Source: Dugong dugon (lineage: Eukaryota > Chordata > Mammalia > Sirenia > Dugongidae). From it: 64,000 nucleotides of DNA. The notes beneath the pieces were generated by a model that had not been told where the DNA came from, did no database searches, and saw nothing but the letters and a program-made list of their open reading frames with translations. Where the stretch lies: assembly GCA_030035585.1 (NCBI GenBank), contig CM057482.1, positions 47,721,501 to 47,785,500 of the forward strand. The letters run 5' to 3'. Positions within the stretch are counted from its first letter, which is position 1, and each line of letters starts with the position of its first letter. The translations under genes were made by a program, and so were the position numbers. This document shows, one piece after another, positions 44,668-55,669 of the stretch.

Positions 44668-44876
44668 TAGGAGTCTCTGAGTGTTACAGATGGTTGAGCA
44701 CTTAGCTACTACTAACTGAAAGGTTGGTGGTTCAAACCCACCCAGAGGCACATCAGAAGAAAGACCTGGTGATGTACTTCTGAAAGGTCACAACCTTTGA
44801 AAACCCTATGAGCACAGTTCTACTCTGAAACACATAGGGTCACCATGAGTCAGAATTGACTTGACAGCAACTAGTT
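44668..44876 (+). mobile_element. AfroSINE with RTE-like body module
   Basis: 'ggagtctctgagtgttacag' head, 'ggttcaaacccacccagagg', 'gacctggtgatgtacttctg', and 'gagtcagaattgacttgaca' tail. Confidence 0.88.
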
Positions 44877-45365
44877 AGTCTTCACAGTCTATAAATTGTC
44901 AATTTGATACTCCATATTTACTAACTCAGATCAACGATAGAACCCTTGAATGGCGTATTACTTTAATCTCCTTAGTGGTGCATCAGTTAAACCAGAACTT
45001 CTAAAGATGGGTACTCATCTGACTCCTCTGTTTACTTCATCTTTTTGCTGCCTAGCATCACCCCCATTTTATTTAAAATAATGGTGTTATATTCATATGT
45101 TTTTTGCTTTGGGTTTTTTTAGAAGGCCACAAGAGAAATTTCGTTTTTGGAGTTTAGAGATTTAAGCTTGGGTTTCTTTTTGAAATTCTTTATAATCTTA
45201 GGGAAATTGTTGAAAGTTTTGATCTGAACATATATACATTTATTAATTAGTCATAGTATGAACTATTATTATTAAAGTTTGTATAATTTAGCAGTGGAAA
45301 ATTCTTTGTTATTTAATGGACACAGGTGCCAGTTATTCTAAATTTCATGCGTTTTACTCTTAAAG
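44877..45365 (+). other. ASB7: ASB7 intron ahead of the coding exon
   Basis: AT-rich and free of recognised repeats. Its last bases, 'gcgttttactcttaaag', form the 3' splice site of the next exon. Confidence 0.55.
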
Positions 45366-45416
45366 GTTGATCCCTGTGACCTAATGAATTCTTGGTGAAA
45401 AGTGGACTCAGCTAGG
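45366..45416 (+). other. ASB7: ASB7 5'UTR part of first coding exon
   Basis: The acceptor is placed after AAAG at 45365, preceded by a modest pyrimidine tract. An alternative acceptor would be CACAG at about 45325. The leader holds a short upstream frame. Confidence 0.6.
45384..45398 (+). promoter_or_regulatory. Upstream ORF of four codons (MNSW)
   Basis: ATG AAT TCT TGG TGA in the leader, ending 18 bases before the ASB7 start codon. Position -3 is C and +4 is A, a weak context that should allow leaky scanning. Confidence 0.6.
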
Positions 45417-45627
45417 ATGTTACACCACCATTGTCGGAGGAACCCTGAACTCCAGGAAGAATTGCAGATTCAGGCTGCGGTGGCTGCAGGGGATGTTCAC
45501 ACCGTACGAAAGATGTTAGAGCAAGGCTATTCTCCAAATGGCCGAGATGCTAATGGCTGGACCCTGCTTCATTTCTCTGCAGCAAGAGGAAAAGAGAGGT
45601 GTGTCCGAGTATTTCTAGAACACGGAG
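45417..45627 (+). CDS. ASB7: ASB7, first coding exon (partial gene)
   Basis: Encodes residues 1-70 and one base of codon 71 of ASB7, recognised from MLHHHCRRNPELQEELQI and later NGRDANGWTLLHFSAARGK, which match human ASB7 as I recall it. ASB7 is the substrate-recognition subunit of an Elongin B/C-CUL5 ubiquitin ligase; the spindle protein DDA3/PSRC1 is a reported substrate. The exon covers the N-terminus and first ankyrin repeats (about residues 13-70, with the typical GWTLLHFSAARG core and VRVFLEHG helix end). The remaining ankyrin repeats and the C-terminal SOCS box lie beyond the window. The ATG at 45417 has A at -3; an in-frame GTG at 45402 is not needed. The exon ends G|GTGAGT in phase 1, fitting a next codon for Ala. 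No substitutions disrupting the frame are seen, so the gene looks functional. Confidence 0.96.
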
Positions 45628-46219
45628 GTGAGTTCACTAGAAGCAAACCCTTTTCCCAAGTAGAAACTTAAAATGAAATTATATTTAGTTTAAAATGTAT
45701 GTATGTATGTGTGTGGATACAATTTTTAATGCTTCTCTTCCATTAATACTCAACATTTTATTCTTTCTTGTGAAGATTTGTTATAATTACGTTGAGTTTT
45801 ATTTTAAACTAGATTGTTTAAAAGATCAGTTTGGTGAATGTTCTTTTTTTTTTTTTTTCCTGCCACTGTAATTAACATACAGCCAGGTTTCCCCCCTCAT
45901 CCCAACTAATCCACCCTTCTTAGATTTGTCTAGTTGGTTTTGATTCAAAAACAGAAGTCACTGTGGTACCCACAATTGGAGAACGGCACAAGTTTTCTTT
46001 GTTGATAATTTCTCGAGCAGACGGACCTAGTCCCTTTAAACATCATGACCCTAATAATACCTTATTGTTTGAATTTACATCTTTTCATTGATGCTTTCTT
46101 TTATTGTTATTTTAGAGCACTAACCTTTTTCTAGAATCGTACGTAGTTTCTAGGTATCATACAAAAAGATTGGTCATCTGAGGTCTAATTTTGTGTGTAT
46201 GTATATATACATGTTATAC
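45628..46219 (+). other. ASB7: ASB7 second intron begins
   Basis: Starts GTGAGTTC. A (GTAT)n-like stretch (about 45698-45715) and a T16 run (45843-45858) occur. No exon is seen, and the intron continues to the window end, over 18 kb. Confidence 0.7.
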
Positions 46220-46375
46220 ACCCATTGCCATCGACTCGATTCCCACTCATAGCAACCCCTATGGGATGGAGTAGAACTGCCTCATAGGGTTTCTCAGGAG
46301 AGGCTGATGGATTTGAACAGCTGACCTTTTGGTTAGCAGCTGTAGCTCTTAACCACTGCGCCACCAGCATTTCCA
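46220..46375 (-). mobile_element. AfroSINE, short-body subtype
   Basis: Reverse-oriented: 'cccattgccatcgactcgat' at the left, 'ttaaccactgcgccaccagc' at the right. A tetranucleotide tract follows. Confidence 0.88.
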
Positions 46376-46411
46376 TATAGATAGATAGATAGGGAGAGAG
46401 AGAGAGAGAGA
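46376..46411. repeat. (GATA)n-(GA)n microsatellite
   Basis: Four ATAG units followed by about ten GA units, directly after a SINE end. Confidence 0.9.
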
Positions 46412-47167
46412 TGCTAACCAAACCAGTCTTTGATATTTTGTTTTTGCTTAGAAAAACTCTCTATTCTCATAAAAATTTTTAAACTATAATTTGTCCTACA
46501 TGAATTTACTTTTTCTCCTAGCTGAATTTCAACTTACTTTATTATATCCACATTTTCTTTATAATCATGACGTAAAGCAGCTTCTACATGTGCTAGGTCC
46601 TGATTTGCCCATTAATAGTAATTCATTTTCACTTCTAGGGTATACTTTGTTATAAGAATAGACAAACTTACTTGCATCCTAAAATACGTAAAATATTAGG
46701 TATTCCGCAGCTCTCACGAGGGTCATATGAATTGTGTAGACATATGAATACTATGCATGTGACCATGAATTAATTGCAGGATGGTGCTGGGCCTGAGACC
46801 AGGATTAGGCAGATGTCCCAGGGCCAGCCCCAAAATGGGAATTACGTGCCAGGAATAATAGACTCTTAACACCACCCAGCCATCCACTGGGCTGTCCCTT
46901 CTTTGTAGCTGTCTTTCATCCTTCCCTGCCACTCTTGCTCATGCCTTCTTTCTCCCTAAAACACCAGCTATCGTCAACCCCAGTTTTCTGAAGTTAATGA
47001 AGGAGAAGTGTAAGAGGAATGCCAAGAAAAGATCTGAGAAAACGAAAAGGTGGATGTAGAATCACAACACTTAAAATTCTGGCAATGCTTCGTGCAACTA
47101 CTACCAATTTCAGAACACACAATTTTTTATCCACTAGTCCTATCCCTCTTCCCTTCTGCCAGACTTA
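46412..47167 (+). other. ASB7: ASB7 intron, no feature seen
   Basis: Non-coding. The 46720-47020 part is slightly GC-richer with short open frames but no domain or named repeat. Confidence 0.4.
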
Positions 47168-47820
47168 CTTTTATTTTTTTAGTAATATTTTATTTTTGGT
47201 GAAAAATATACATAGTAAAACCCGCTTCCTTTCAACAGTTACTAGACCTAATTATCAGTGACATTGGTTATGTTATTCATATCGTGCCAGCATTCTCCTT
47301 ATTTCTGTTCTTGTTGTTTCATTCCCATTAACTTAAACTTCTTGCCCCACAACCTTCTCATCTATGCTTTAAAAATAGCTGTTGTTCCTTTGGTCTTACA
47401 TAGATGATTTTTTTTTTTTTTTTTAAAATACAGTACCCAAGGGTGACAATCCTTACTTTTTGAGCTAAATTGTTACTTGGTTTAAAGGTGACTTCAGGGG
47501 ATAGTTTCAGTTCAAGGTTTGAAGAGTAACTCAGGACCATAGTCTTGGGGACTCCTGCAATCTCAGTAGGTACTCTAAGTCTGGATTCTTTAGGAATTTA
47601 AAGTTTTGTTCCACATTTTTCTCCCTTTTTATTAGGATCCATCTGTTGTGTCCCTAATCAGAACGTTTGGATGTGGTAGCTGGGTACCATCTAGTTCTTC
47701 TGGTCTCAAGGTAGAGGAGGCAGTGGTCCTGTAGTCCAGTTCCTTCTTTGATTCTTGGGTTTCCTTCTTTCTCTTTTTTTTTTTCCAGATGAACAGAGAC
47801 CAATAGTTGTGTGCTAGCCT
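47168..47820 (-). mobile_element. L1 3' UTR, 5'-truncated
   Basis: Same 3' UTR as at 6800-7400 and 51100-51800: 'aaatatacatagtaaaaccc', 'tccacatttttctccctttt', 'gtaccatctagttcttctgg', 'cagatgaacagagaccaata'. The flanks gccagacttacttt and gctagcctcacttc may be a strongly decayed duplication. Confidence 0.85.
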
Positions 47821-48340
47821 CACTTCTAAAAAAAATTAATTTAGAAAAAAAGGTGCAGTTTCTTAGGATACGTGATCTTATCTCCTTAGAAGCAAAAGAA
47901 ATCCTCCAAAAAACGAAAAAAAAAGACAAAGCCATAGTCCCCTTTGATTAACCCCCAATTCTGGTCTGCCTGATCCTGCCCGAAAGTAACCATGGGTATG
48001 ATTTTGGTGTTTATCTTTCTAGAGCATTTCCTGATACTGTTACATGTACTCTAAGAAGATATGTGATATTGTGTTGTGTGTGTTCTGAACATAAATGATA
48101 TTTCACTGACTGTATTATCCTGCAGCTTGTGGGTTTTACACAACTATATGACTTAAAGATTTTTTTATATCAAGGATTGGTAAATGTTTTTTGTAAAAGG
48201 CCAAATAGTAAATATTTTAGTCTTTAGGAGCTATAGATAACATGTAAACAAATGGGTATGCCTATGGTCTAATAATAATTTCTTTACAAAATCAGCTGAG
48301 GACCACAGTTGCCAAATCTTTTTCTATATATATTTATTTA
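47821..48340 (+). other. ASB7: ASB7 intron, no clear feature
   Basis: A/T-rich non-coding sequence leading into old L1 text. Confidence 0.4.
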
Positions 48341-48673
48341 TTTACATTTATGTTTATATATATTTGTTTATCTTCATTGAGATATAATTTGCATACAAAT
48401 CACCCATTTAAAGTATACAGTTTTAATTTTAGTATATTCAAAAAGTTGAATGTTTCGTATAATCGCAGACTTTTAGAATGTTCACAGAGTTGGATATCCA
48501 TCACCACAATTAAGTATTTATCAGTATGAATATACTAGCATTGTTTAGCCATTCTCTTGTTTTGGTTGTTTTTGAGAATGACTGAATTCTCTCAACAGGA
48601 GATTTTATTTTTTGAGAAAGTAATACCTACGTATCTGGTTAAAAACAAAACGAAAGGTGCTAGAGATGGTTCA

Positions 48674-48835
48674 AACCAAAAAAGCAATCCCGTTGCTGTC
48701 GCATCGATTCCAACTCATAGCAACCCTGTAGGAAAGAGTAAAACCCCATTGTGTTTCTAAGGAGCAGCTGGTGGATTAGAACTGCTGATTTTTGGTTAGC
48801 AGTCAAATGCTTAACCACTGGGCCATTAGGGGTCC
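48674..48835 (-). mobile_element. AfroSINE, short-body subtype
   Basis: Reverse-oriented copy inside old L1 text, flanked by a perfect 12-bp duplication, agagatggttca (48662-48673 and 48836-48847). Confidence 0.93.
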
Positions 48836-49951
48836 AGAGATGGTTCAGTGAAGAGGAAATACCTGCTTTCTAGCCCCAGGCCCTTAGTCCCTTTCTTGGA
48901 GGCAGCCACTTTTTTGTTTCTTTAGTATTCCTGCAGAGACACTCTGCAGCTAGGCTGGCACGTTTTTTCCATCCTCCACCTTCTAGGTTGCTGCCCCTTT
49001 TTAGTGTTCTGGTCTACAATTTGCTTTTTTTCACATAACAGTTCAGCTTAGTGATCGTTCCTTGTCAGCATAATAATCTGTCAGATTCCATTTTATGCAT
49101 GTGACAGAATTTATTTTACCTAGTCACCTACTGTTGGATATTTCAATTGTTTTCAGTTTTCTGCTACTAGAAAATCTCACAGAAATATCCTCGATGATAC
49201 ATCTTTTTACATATGTGAGTTTATCTTTTGGATAATTCCTGGAAGTGCAATTGCCAAATCAAAGGGATGCAATTTTTTTTTTTTATTTGATGGATATTGA
49301 CACATTGTTTTCCAAAGAGGTTGTCAGCACTGTGTCTTTACTAACCAGATAGAATAACGCCCACTTCCCCTGCTGTGCCTGTAGTGCGTTACTGGCTGGT
49401 TTGCTCTTCTCCTGTGTAGTATGCTTGCCTCTGTTTGTTTGCAAAAATGACATATACAAGTAACAAAATATTGCAAGACTGTGCTGTTTTTCTTTATCTT
49501 ATTGATTTATAGGAATTATTTATATATTCTCCTTTGTTAATTATATGCTGCAACTATCTTTTCCCAGTTTATAGCCTTTTCATAGTCTTAACGTTGTTGT
49601 TACTGAGCGGAAGTCTACATTTTAGGGTAGGTGAATTTTTTTTCTTTTGGTTTGTGCTTTTTGTACCTTGTTTCAGAAATTCATCATACCCCGGGGTCAT
49701 TATTTGATTGTATTGTCTTCTAAAACGTTTTATGGCATTTAGATCTTTATCCTAAATTGATTTTTGTGTATACTATGAGGTGGTAGGGGTGTGGTTTCAC
49801 TTTCTTTCCTATAAGGATACCCTAAATCATCCCTTCTTTCCTCACTGCTGTGCACCGCCAGCTCAGATAACAAGTTTTCATGTATGCATGGTTCCATTTC
49901 TGGGTTCCTTATTTAGTTCCATTATCTGTTTGTGTATCCCTGGATCTGTAT

Positions 49952-50168
49952 AAAAAACCAGAACCAAACCCATTGCCATCGAGTGGATTCTGACTCATGG
50001 CGACCTCATGTGTTACAGAGTAGAAGTGCTCCATAGAGTTTTCTTGACTGTAATCTTTACAGAAACAGATTGCCAGGCTTTTCTTCCACAGTGTCTCACT
50101 GGGTAGGTTTGAACCACCAAATGTTAGATTAATGGTCAAGTGCAAACCATTTGTGCTACGCAAGGACT
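49952..50168 (-). mobile_element. AfroSINE with RTE-like body module
   Basis: Reverse-oriented: 'cccattgccatcgagtggat', 'agattgccaggcttttcttc', 'tgggtaggtttgaaccacca'. It interrupts L1 ORF2-type sequence that resumes with 'tgggcctatgtaagactc'. Confidence 0.87.
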
Positions 50169-50260
50169 TTTGGGCCTATGTAAGACTCTTAGTTACTATT
50201 GTTCTATAACAAGTTTTGATATCTGGTTGGGCAAATCTCTACTTGTTCTTTAAGGGTGTC

Positions 50261-50689
50261 TTGGCTATTCACACTTCCCTATAAAACAACAAAATAAAAT
50301 ATTGGGGAGAAGCCCTTTGTTTTTTCTTGTATAGTAACTTTTACCTGTTCTTCTTACTCGAGTAGAGTAAGAGATTCTGGGAGTAGATTTCTTAGCTCAT
50401 TAGCAATCAACTTGAAAAAGTTAGCAGGAGAGGAAACCACTCTTCACCCCTGCCCCATGGCCATGTGTGGTGCTTAGATCTGCGCTGTATTTAGTCTTAG
50501 GCCTGTCTTCTGGTCCCTAGACCAGTGTGTGCAGCTGTTGATTCAACCTCTCCGTTGGGTGGCTCATTGATATCGCAAGCAGGGCATGAGCTACTGCCCT
50601 TACGATGTTCTTTCTCAGTAAATGGCAGCAGAAGCTCTGATTGCTGTGCCAGAAATCTAGAAACTGTCCTTGACACCATCTTCCTCACC
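50261..50689 (+). other. ASB7: ASB7 intron, no feature seen
   Basis: Non-coding, with no exon. The start of the neighbouring L2 may extend back into it. Confidence 0.4.
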
Positions 50690-52110
50690 TCCAGCATGAC
50701 CAGTTGCTAAGTCATGTTGATTCTACCTCCTAAATAGTGGTCAAATCATACGGCTTTTCATTGGCAGCACTGCCCCACCCCCATTGTATAAAGTAATATC
50801 ATTTCCCACCTGGTCTGTCACCGAGGTCCCCTTCAACCCAGTATCCTGTTCTGCACCCTCCAGCCATCTCCAAATAATGTGATCTTTTAAAAATTTAAAT
50901 TATATCCTTTTAAAAATACATCAGTGATTTCTCGTTTCTCTTAAGATAAAATCCAAAATCCTTAATGCTGTCTTCAAGGCCCTGCACTGTCTACCTCCGC
51001 TTACTTTCCATCCTCACCTTTAAGCTGCAGCATCTCTGGCATTCCCTCATGTGCCGAGCTCAGAGGCTTTTTCCCAGTAACTGCCTGGGTCACTCTTTTT
51101 TTTTTTTTTTAGTATTATTTTTGGTGAAAATAAACCTCTCCTGTCCCACAGTTTCTAGACATAATGACCAGTGATGCTGGTTACATTCTTTGCATTTTGT
51201 CAACGTTCTCATTATTTCTGTTCTAGTTGTTCTGCTTCCATTGACTTTATCTCCCAGCCCCCCAGCCTTCTCATCTACACTTTAAAATAATAGCTATTGG
51301 CCCTTTGGTCTTATATAGATAATTAATTTTTTTTTTTTTTCTTTTAAACACAGTACTCAAGGGTGACAGTCTTTATTCACTGGGCTAAACTGTTATTTAG
51401 TTTAAAGGTGGCTTCACAGGATAGTTTCAATTCAAGATTTGAAGAGCAGCTCAGGGCCATAGTCTTGGGGACTCCTCCAGCTTCAATAGGATTCTTTAAA
51501 AATTTGAAGTTTTGTTCCACGTTTTTCTCCCTTTTTATCAGGATCCATTTATTGTGTTCTTTATTAGAATGTTCAGTAGTGGTAACCGGGTACCATCTAG
51601 TTCTGGTCTCAAGGGTGAGGAGGCAATGGTTCATGTAGATAGTTAGTCCTATAGGCCAGTTCCTACTCTGATTCTTGGGTTTACTTCTTTCTCTTTTGTA
51701 CCAGACAAATAAAGACCAATAGTTATATCTTAGATGGCTACTGTAAGCTTTTAAGGCCACCAGACACTACTCACCATACTGGAAGGTAGTGCATAAACTT
51801 TAAGAACTATATTATGCCAGTTGACTATGCTGGGTCACTCTTAAGCTCACCCTAGCCTCCACACCTTTACCTTGCTCATGCCTATTCTTCCTTCAAGTCT
51901 CGCTTTCTACTTTCTCAGGGAAATCTTCTCTTACCGTCCAGATTAGGTCAGATCCCTCTGCTACATGATAGTATTATTCCCTGTACCTTTTCATTGTAAT
52001 ACCCATCACAAGCATGGTACATTAGTTTTACAGTTTTCTATTAATGTCTTTATCTCCAGTTAGTCTGAAGCTTCTTGAGGGTAGAATTCATATCTGTTTT
52101 GTTCCCAAAA
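50690..52110 (+). repeat. L2-type LINE, split by an L1
   Basis: Sense-strand ancient LINE text: 'ttaagataaaatccaaaatc', 'ttcaaggccctgcactgtct', then after the inserted L1 'cttccttcaagtctcgcttt', 'tagtctgaagcttcttgagg'. Residual parts are 50690-51084 and 51843-52110. Confidence 0.7.
51098..51829 (-). mobile_element. L1 3' UTR inserted in L2
   Basis: Minus-strand, 5'-truncated, with its poly-A visible as poly-T at 51098-51110. A perfect 13-bp duplication, ctgggtcactctt, lies at 51085-51097 and 51830-51842. Confidence 0.94.
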
Positions 52111-52264
52111 AGTAACAGAGTCCGAGAGAGAAAAAACAAAACAAAACACAAGCTAGCCAGTTAAGTAAGATAATTGGAGAGAGGCAAGACTGCTCCTTTT
52201 ATCAGAAATAGATTGAAAATAGGCTAGTGCTGTGGTGGGATTAGAAAGTGCCTGAATTCACATA

Positions 52265-54596
52265 TAGGCATACCTGGGAGATACTGCAGCTTCAGTTCCA
52301 GGCCACTGCAATAAAGCAAATAATGCAGTAATGTAAGTCGCATGAATTGTTTTGGTTTCCTAGTGCATATAAAAGTTAGGTTTATACTGTACTGCAGTCT
52401 ATTAAGTACAGTAGCATTGTGTCTAAAAAAAAATGTACATACCTTAATTAAAAAATATTTTATTGCTAAAAGATGGTAACCATTATGTGAGCCTTCCACA
52501 AGTCGTAATCTTTAATGGTAGAGGGACTTGCCTCAGTGTTGATGGCTTCTGACTGATCAGGGTGGTGGTTGTTGAAGTTTAGGGTGGCTGTGGAAATTTC
52601 TTAAAATAAGTCAGCAGCGAAGTTTGCCCATCGATTGACTCTTCTTTCATGAAAGATTTCTCTGTAGCATGTGATGCTATTTGACAGCATATTACCCGTG
52701 GTAGAACTTCTTTCAAAATTGGAGTCAGTCCTCTCAAACCCTGCTGCTGCTTTATCAACTAAGTTTATGTAATATTCTAAATTCTTTCTTGTCATTTCTA
52801 CAATGTTCACAGACAGCATCTTCAGCAAGAGTAGATTCCATCTCACAAAACCACTTTCTTTGCTCCTCTGTAAGAAGCAGCTCCTCATCCATTAAAGTTT
52901 TATCATATGATTGTGGCAGTTCAGTCACATCTTCAGGCTCCACTTCTAATTCTAGTTCTCTTGTTATTTCCACCACAATATGCAGTTACTTCCTCCACTG
53001 AAGTCTTGAACCCCTCAAAGTCATCCATGAGGGTTGGAATCAGCTTCTTCCAAACTCCTGTTAATGTTGATATTTTGACCTCCTCCTATGAATCATAAAT
53101 GCTCTTAATGGCATCTAGAATGGTGAATCATTTCCAAAAAGTTTTCAATTTACTTTACTCTGATCCATCAGAGAAATCACTGTCTATGGCAGCTATAGCC
53201 TTACAAGATGTATTTCTTAAATGGGTAAGACTTGAAAGTTGAAATTACTCCTTGATCCATGGGCTGCAGAATGGATGTTGTGTTAGCAGGCATGAAAACA
53301 ACGTTAATCTCCTTGTACATCTCCATCAGGACTCTTGGGTGACCAGGTGCATTGTCAATAAGCAGTAATATTTTGAAAGGAATCTTTTTTTCTGAGCAGT
53401 AGGTCTCAACAGTGGGCTTAAAATATTCAGTAAATAGTGCTGTAAACAGATGTACACAGGCAGAGTAGATTTAGCATAATTCTTAAGGGCCCTAGGATTT
53501 TTAAAATGTTAAATTAGCATTGGCTTCAACTTAAAGTCATCAGCTGCATTAGCCCCTTGACAAGAGAGTCAGCCTGCCCTTTGAAGCCTTGAAGTCAGGC
53601 ATTGACTTCTCCTCTCTAGCTATGAAAGTCCTAGATGACTTCTTCCAACATAAGGCTGTTTTGTCTACATTGAAAATCTGTTGTTCAGTGTAGTCACCTT
53701 CATCAGTTTCCTTGGCTATATCTTTTGGATAACTTGCTGCAGCTTCTACATCAGCACTTGCTGCTTCACCTTGCGCATTTATGTTGTGGAGATGGCTTCT
53801 TTCTTTAAACCTCGTGAACCAACTTCTGCTAGCTTCAGACTTCTTCTGCAGCTTCCTCACCTCTCTCAGCCTTCATAGAATTGAAGAGAGTTAGTGCCTT
53901 GCTGTGGATTAGGCTTTGGTTTAAGGGCATGTTTTAGCTAGTTTGATCTTCTCTATCCAGACCACTGAAACTTTCTCCATATCAGCAATAAGGCTGTATC
54001 ATTTTCTTGTCATTCATGTGTTCACTGGAGTAGCACTTTTAATTTCATTCAAGAACTTTTTCTTTGCATTCACAACTTGACTGACTAACTGTTTGGTGCA
54101 AGAAACCTAGCTTTTAGCCTGTCTCAACTTTAGACATGCCTTCTTGACTAAGCTTAATCATTTCTAGCTTTTGATTTAAAGTGAGAGATGTGTTACTTGA
54201 ACACTTAAACATCATTGTAGAGTTATTAATTGGCCTAATTTCAATATTGTCATGTCTCAGGGAATAGGGAGGCCTGAGGAGAGGGAGAAAGACAGGCAAA
54301 CGGCCTGTCAGTGGAGCAGTCAGAACACAACATTTATCGAATTTTCCATCTTAAACAATTACAGTAGTAGCATCAAATATCACTGATCACAGATCACCAT
54401 AACAGATATAATAATAATGAAAAAATTTAAAATATTGCGAGAATTACCAAAGTGTGACACAGAGATACAAATTGAGCACATGCTGTTGGAATTGGAAAAA
54501 TGACGCCAATAGACTTGCTCAACACAGGGTTGCCACAAACCTTCAATTTGTAAAAAATGTAGTATCTGTGAAGTGCAATAAAATGAGGTATTCCTG
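52265..54596 (-). mobile_element. Tigger1 (pogo-like) DNA transposon
   Basis: About 2.3 kb, close to the 2.4-kb length of Tigger1. Inverted termini are 'taggcatacctgggagatac' at the left and 'ataaaatgaggtattcctg' at the right, flanked by TA (52263-52264 and 54597-54598). It includes the subterminal 'ttgccacaaaccttcaattt' block. Confidence 0.95.
52600..54240 (-). pseudogene. Tigger1 transposase, broken
   Basis: On the minus strand the DNA-binding N-terminus is at 54299-54114 (TSLTLNQKLEMIKLSQEGMS). The CENP-B-like region and the first catalytic part are at 53860-53549 ([20 protein letters not shown], then [13 protein letters not shown] with the first catalytic Asp). The C-terminal acidic part is at 52976-52601 ([20 protein letters not shown]). 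A stretch is deleted near 53450, and several frameshifts and stops separate the blocks. It belongs to the pogo/Tc1-mariner superfamily, whose transposase cuts and pastes DNA at TA. Confidence 0.92.
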
Positions 54597-55660
54597 TATT
54601 TATTCTTTTCCTAAAACCTCCTAGTTTCTTTAGGCGCTTCTAAGCTTCATCCTCTCCTGTCAATACACTTATTTTGTGACGGACAGTATGCTGAAATGAA
54701 ATCAAAGATACAAATGGGGAAATCACCCAAGAAACCAAAGGTTTTAAAATTTGTCTGTGTGTGTGTGTGTTTGTGTAAATGAGGCACAGAAACAGAGTGA
54801 GAAAAAAGATAATTCATATAGATAAAGGAGGTGGTCAGTTGGTCTCTATAAACTACTTATTCATATATAGTTTTAGCAAATGTTTACTGAGCACCTAATC
54901 TATGCCAAGCTCTGGGTAGGCACTGAGATGCAGAAATGAGCACAGAAATAAGCACACTAGCGTGGCCAGCCTTCTGGCACTTCACAGTCTAGTGGGTACA
55001 TAGATTTATAGTCAACAATTAACTGAGCGTTTAATATAGGCTTAATTCCTTGCTACAACTCTGTGAGATAGATATTGTCGTTTTTCCCATTTTCCCTTTG
55101 AGAAAACAAATACAGATGGTTAATTAATTAGCCCAAGGGCATTCACTTCCCGAATAAGGTAGAACTGGGATTCAGACCCACTCTTAACCCTGATTCTTTG
55201 TTGCCCGTAAGAAAACAAGGCAACTCCAACAGAACGAGATAAGTGCCATATATAATAAGAACCCACTGTCTGTTAGGGGTAGCATGGGGCTTCCTAGAGA
55301 AAGGAAGATTTGAATTGAAATTTTGAAAGGTGAAGCAGGACCAGGGGCTGGAAGGATGGGGGTGTGGAATTACTTCAGGCAGATGGAACACTGGGTGTGA
55401 AGGGTTGAAGGAGAGAGGGAGCATGTTTGGTTTTAGGAAGTGGACAGAGTTTAATATGGCTAGAGCAAATCCAATGATTTATTCTAGAAAGAGTGGTAAG
55501 CGGTTGAAGCATTTGAAAGAGAGGAATGGAGGAAGTAAATTTGTGTTTTAGAAAGTTCACTGGTTATAATATGTTGCTGTATTGGAAGGGCCCAATACCT
55601 AAGGTGTGAAGAGCAGGTGAAGCCTGATGCCTACTCAGGTCTGTGGTCTCATCTTTCCAC
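54597..55660 (+). other. ASB7: ASB7 intron with an L2 fragment
   Basis: Around 54870-55010 an antisense L2 3' end is seen ('tgtttactgagcacctaatc', 'agctctgggtaggcactgag'). A (TG)n tract lies at 54755-54772. The rest (55011-55660) is non-coding; the frames at 55143-55560 are chance. Confidence 0.55.
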
Positions 55661-55669
55661 ACCCTGCTC

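Larger units (their letters stand above)
48341..50260 (-). mobile_element. Old L1 (L1M-type) pieces, minus strand
   Basis: Ancient L1 3' UTR text ('tcattgagatataatttgca', 'gatatccatcaccacaatta') is followed by reverse-complement ORF2-type text at 49490-50260 ('tttatcctaaattgattttt', 'atttctgggttccttattta'). Two AfroSINEs interrupt it. No frame survives. It may be more than one insertion. Confidence 0.65.

Noticed and set aside
45402-45671. Longer ASB7 reading frame beginning at GTG 45402 and reading past 45627
   Set aside because: The protein is known to begin MLHHH at the ATG, and a consensus donor at 45627/45628 ends the coding part. The extra residues are leader and intron.
52601-54299. 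Possible host gene with DNA-binding domain
   Set aside because: The blocks follow Tigger1 transposase in order but are frameshifted and enclosed by Tigger termini, so there is no sign of domestication.
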